The translations under genes were made by a program, and so were the position numbers. A stretch of 5,971 nucleotides of DNA from contig JAFRWH010000293.1 of NCBI GenBank assembly GCA_017438085.1, forward strand, positions 1 through 5,971, in the 5' to 3' direction. Under the pieces are notes generated by a model, which made no database searches, had not been told where the DNA came from, and saw nothing but the letters and a program-made list of their open reading frames with translations. Source of the DNA: Bacillota bacterium. Its GTDB lineage: Bacteria > Bacillota_A > Clostridia > Peptostreptococcales > Anaerovoracaceae. Positions 5,378 through 5,971 of the stretch are shown here, in pieces (the first letter of the stretch is position 1; each line of letters begins with the position of its first letter).

Positions 5378-5971
5378 CAGCATTTTCGATGTGATCGGGC
5401 CGATAATGGTCGGGCCTTCAAGCTCGCATACCGCCGGCGCTGCAAAGCTTGCAAGGATCGCAAGAAGCCTTTGCGGAGAAGAGATCAAAAAAGTCACATT
5501 CCAGCTTCACGGATCCTTCCAGACCACCTATAAAGGCCACGGAACAGACCGCGCCCTGCTTGCAGGAATACTGGGACTTTCGCCCTCGGATCCGGGACTT
5601 GTTAATGCCTATGAGCTGGCTAAAGAAGCAGGCCTTGAGTACGAGTTTGTAAAGAAGGACCTGGGTCCCGTACATCCAAACACCATCAAATTCATAATCA
5701 CCGGAGTCAGCGGCAATATCTCAGAGATAGTCGGAGCCTCAATAGGAGGCGGAGAAGTCCTGATCAGCAGCCTCAATGGCATCAGCGTAAACTTTTCCGG
5801 CAACTCATATACCGTGATCAGCATACAGGACGACACTCCCGGAATCGTATCCGAGATATCAAGGGTGTTCGCCAAGTCAGGAATAAACATGGCCACCATC
5901 ACCCTTTCCAGATCTGCAAGAGGCAAGGAAGGTACCATGATCACGGAGATCGACAGCGCGCCCTCCGAGCA
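5364..5971 (+). CDS. sdaAB: L-serine dehydratase, iron-sulfur-dependent, beta subunit (partial, C-terminus beyond right edge)
   Basis: I read 202 complete codons from ATG 5364; the frame stays open to the window end. The enzyme converts L-serine to pyruvate and ammonia in the cytosol, using a [4Fe-4S] cluster carried by the alpha subunit. The beta subunit is identified by GPIMVGPSSSHTAGAAK (12-28), SFQTTYKGHGTDRALLAGIL (51-70), HPNT (104-107) and the GGGEVLI turn (128-134). A C-terminal ACT domain, a small-molecule sensing fold, starts near 148 with ISIQDDTPGIVSEISRVFA (152-170), INMATI and ITEID. Firmicute beta subunits are about 220 residues, so only some 20 are likely missing. The alpha gene sdaAA, with the cluster cysteines, is expected just beyond the window. 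The start is supported by AGGGA at 5353-5357 and by direct alignment of MKKVNSIFDVIGP with the family's usual beginning. It overlaps the preceding gene by 14 nt in another frame. Confidence 0.95.
   Translation, partial: MKKVNSIFDVIGPIMVGPSSSHTAGAAKLARIARSLCGEEIKKVTFQLHGSFQTTYKGHGTDRALLAGILGLSPSDPGLVNAYELAKEAGLEYEFVKKDLGPVHPNTIKFIITGVSGNISEIVGASIGGGEVLISSLNGISVNFSGNSYTVISIQDDTPGIVSEISRVFAKSGINMATITLSRSARGKEGTMITEIDSAPSE

Noticed and set aside
1..5971. Mobile elements, CRISPR arrays, tRNA genes, toxin-antitoxin or phage defence genes
   Set aside because: I found no terminal inverted repeats, transposase motifs, regularly spaced repeats, tRNA-like folds or defence domains; every long reading frame is explained by ordinary metabolic or envelope genes.

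Overview
The window looks like a chromosomal segment of an anaerobic Gram-positive bacterium of the class Clostridia. The grounds are strong AGGAGG-type ribosome binding sites, a separate beta subunit of iron-sulfur L-serine dehydratase (the two-subunit form typical of Firmicutes), a neighbouring pair of COG2081 and COG2509 flavoproteins, and mixed codon use with ATA, AGA and AGG all common. This is inference from gene content; no rRNA or other phylogenetic marker is present.

Layout. Two transcription units diverge from an intergenic region at about 3650-3796. Leftward (minus strand) lie a BaiN/HI0933-type FAD protein (2384-3649), a second and different FAD-dependent dehydrogenase of the COG2509 type (665-2341), and, 119 bp further on, the start of a secreted lipoprotein with a right-handed beta-helix domain (1-545, cut by the left edge). 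Rightward (plus strand) lie a DUF308/HdeD-like six-helix membrane protein with a roughly 360-residue charged cytoplasmic tail (3797-5377) and sdaAB, the L-serine dehydratase beta subunit (5364-5971, cut by the right edge). sdaAB overlaps the preceding gene by 14 nt, and its reading frame is open to the window end.

How the genes relate. The two flavoproteins are 42 bp apart and probably co-transcribed from a promoter at 3690-3718; their substrates cannot be read from the sequence. The lipoprotein probably has its own promoter (573-601), and its Shine-Dalgarno sequence lies in the 3' arm of a predicted hairpin. The DUF308-like gene and sdaAB are probably translationally coupled, which ties an uncharacterised membrane protein to serine catabolism.

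No mobile element, CRISPR array, tRNA, rRNA or convincing terminator is visible. Most of the window is ordinary chromosome. The points most worth a second look are the hairpin and overlapping promoter before the lipoprotein, and the membrane protein with its long acidic tail coupled to sdaAB.
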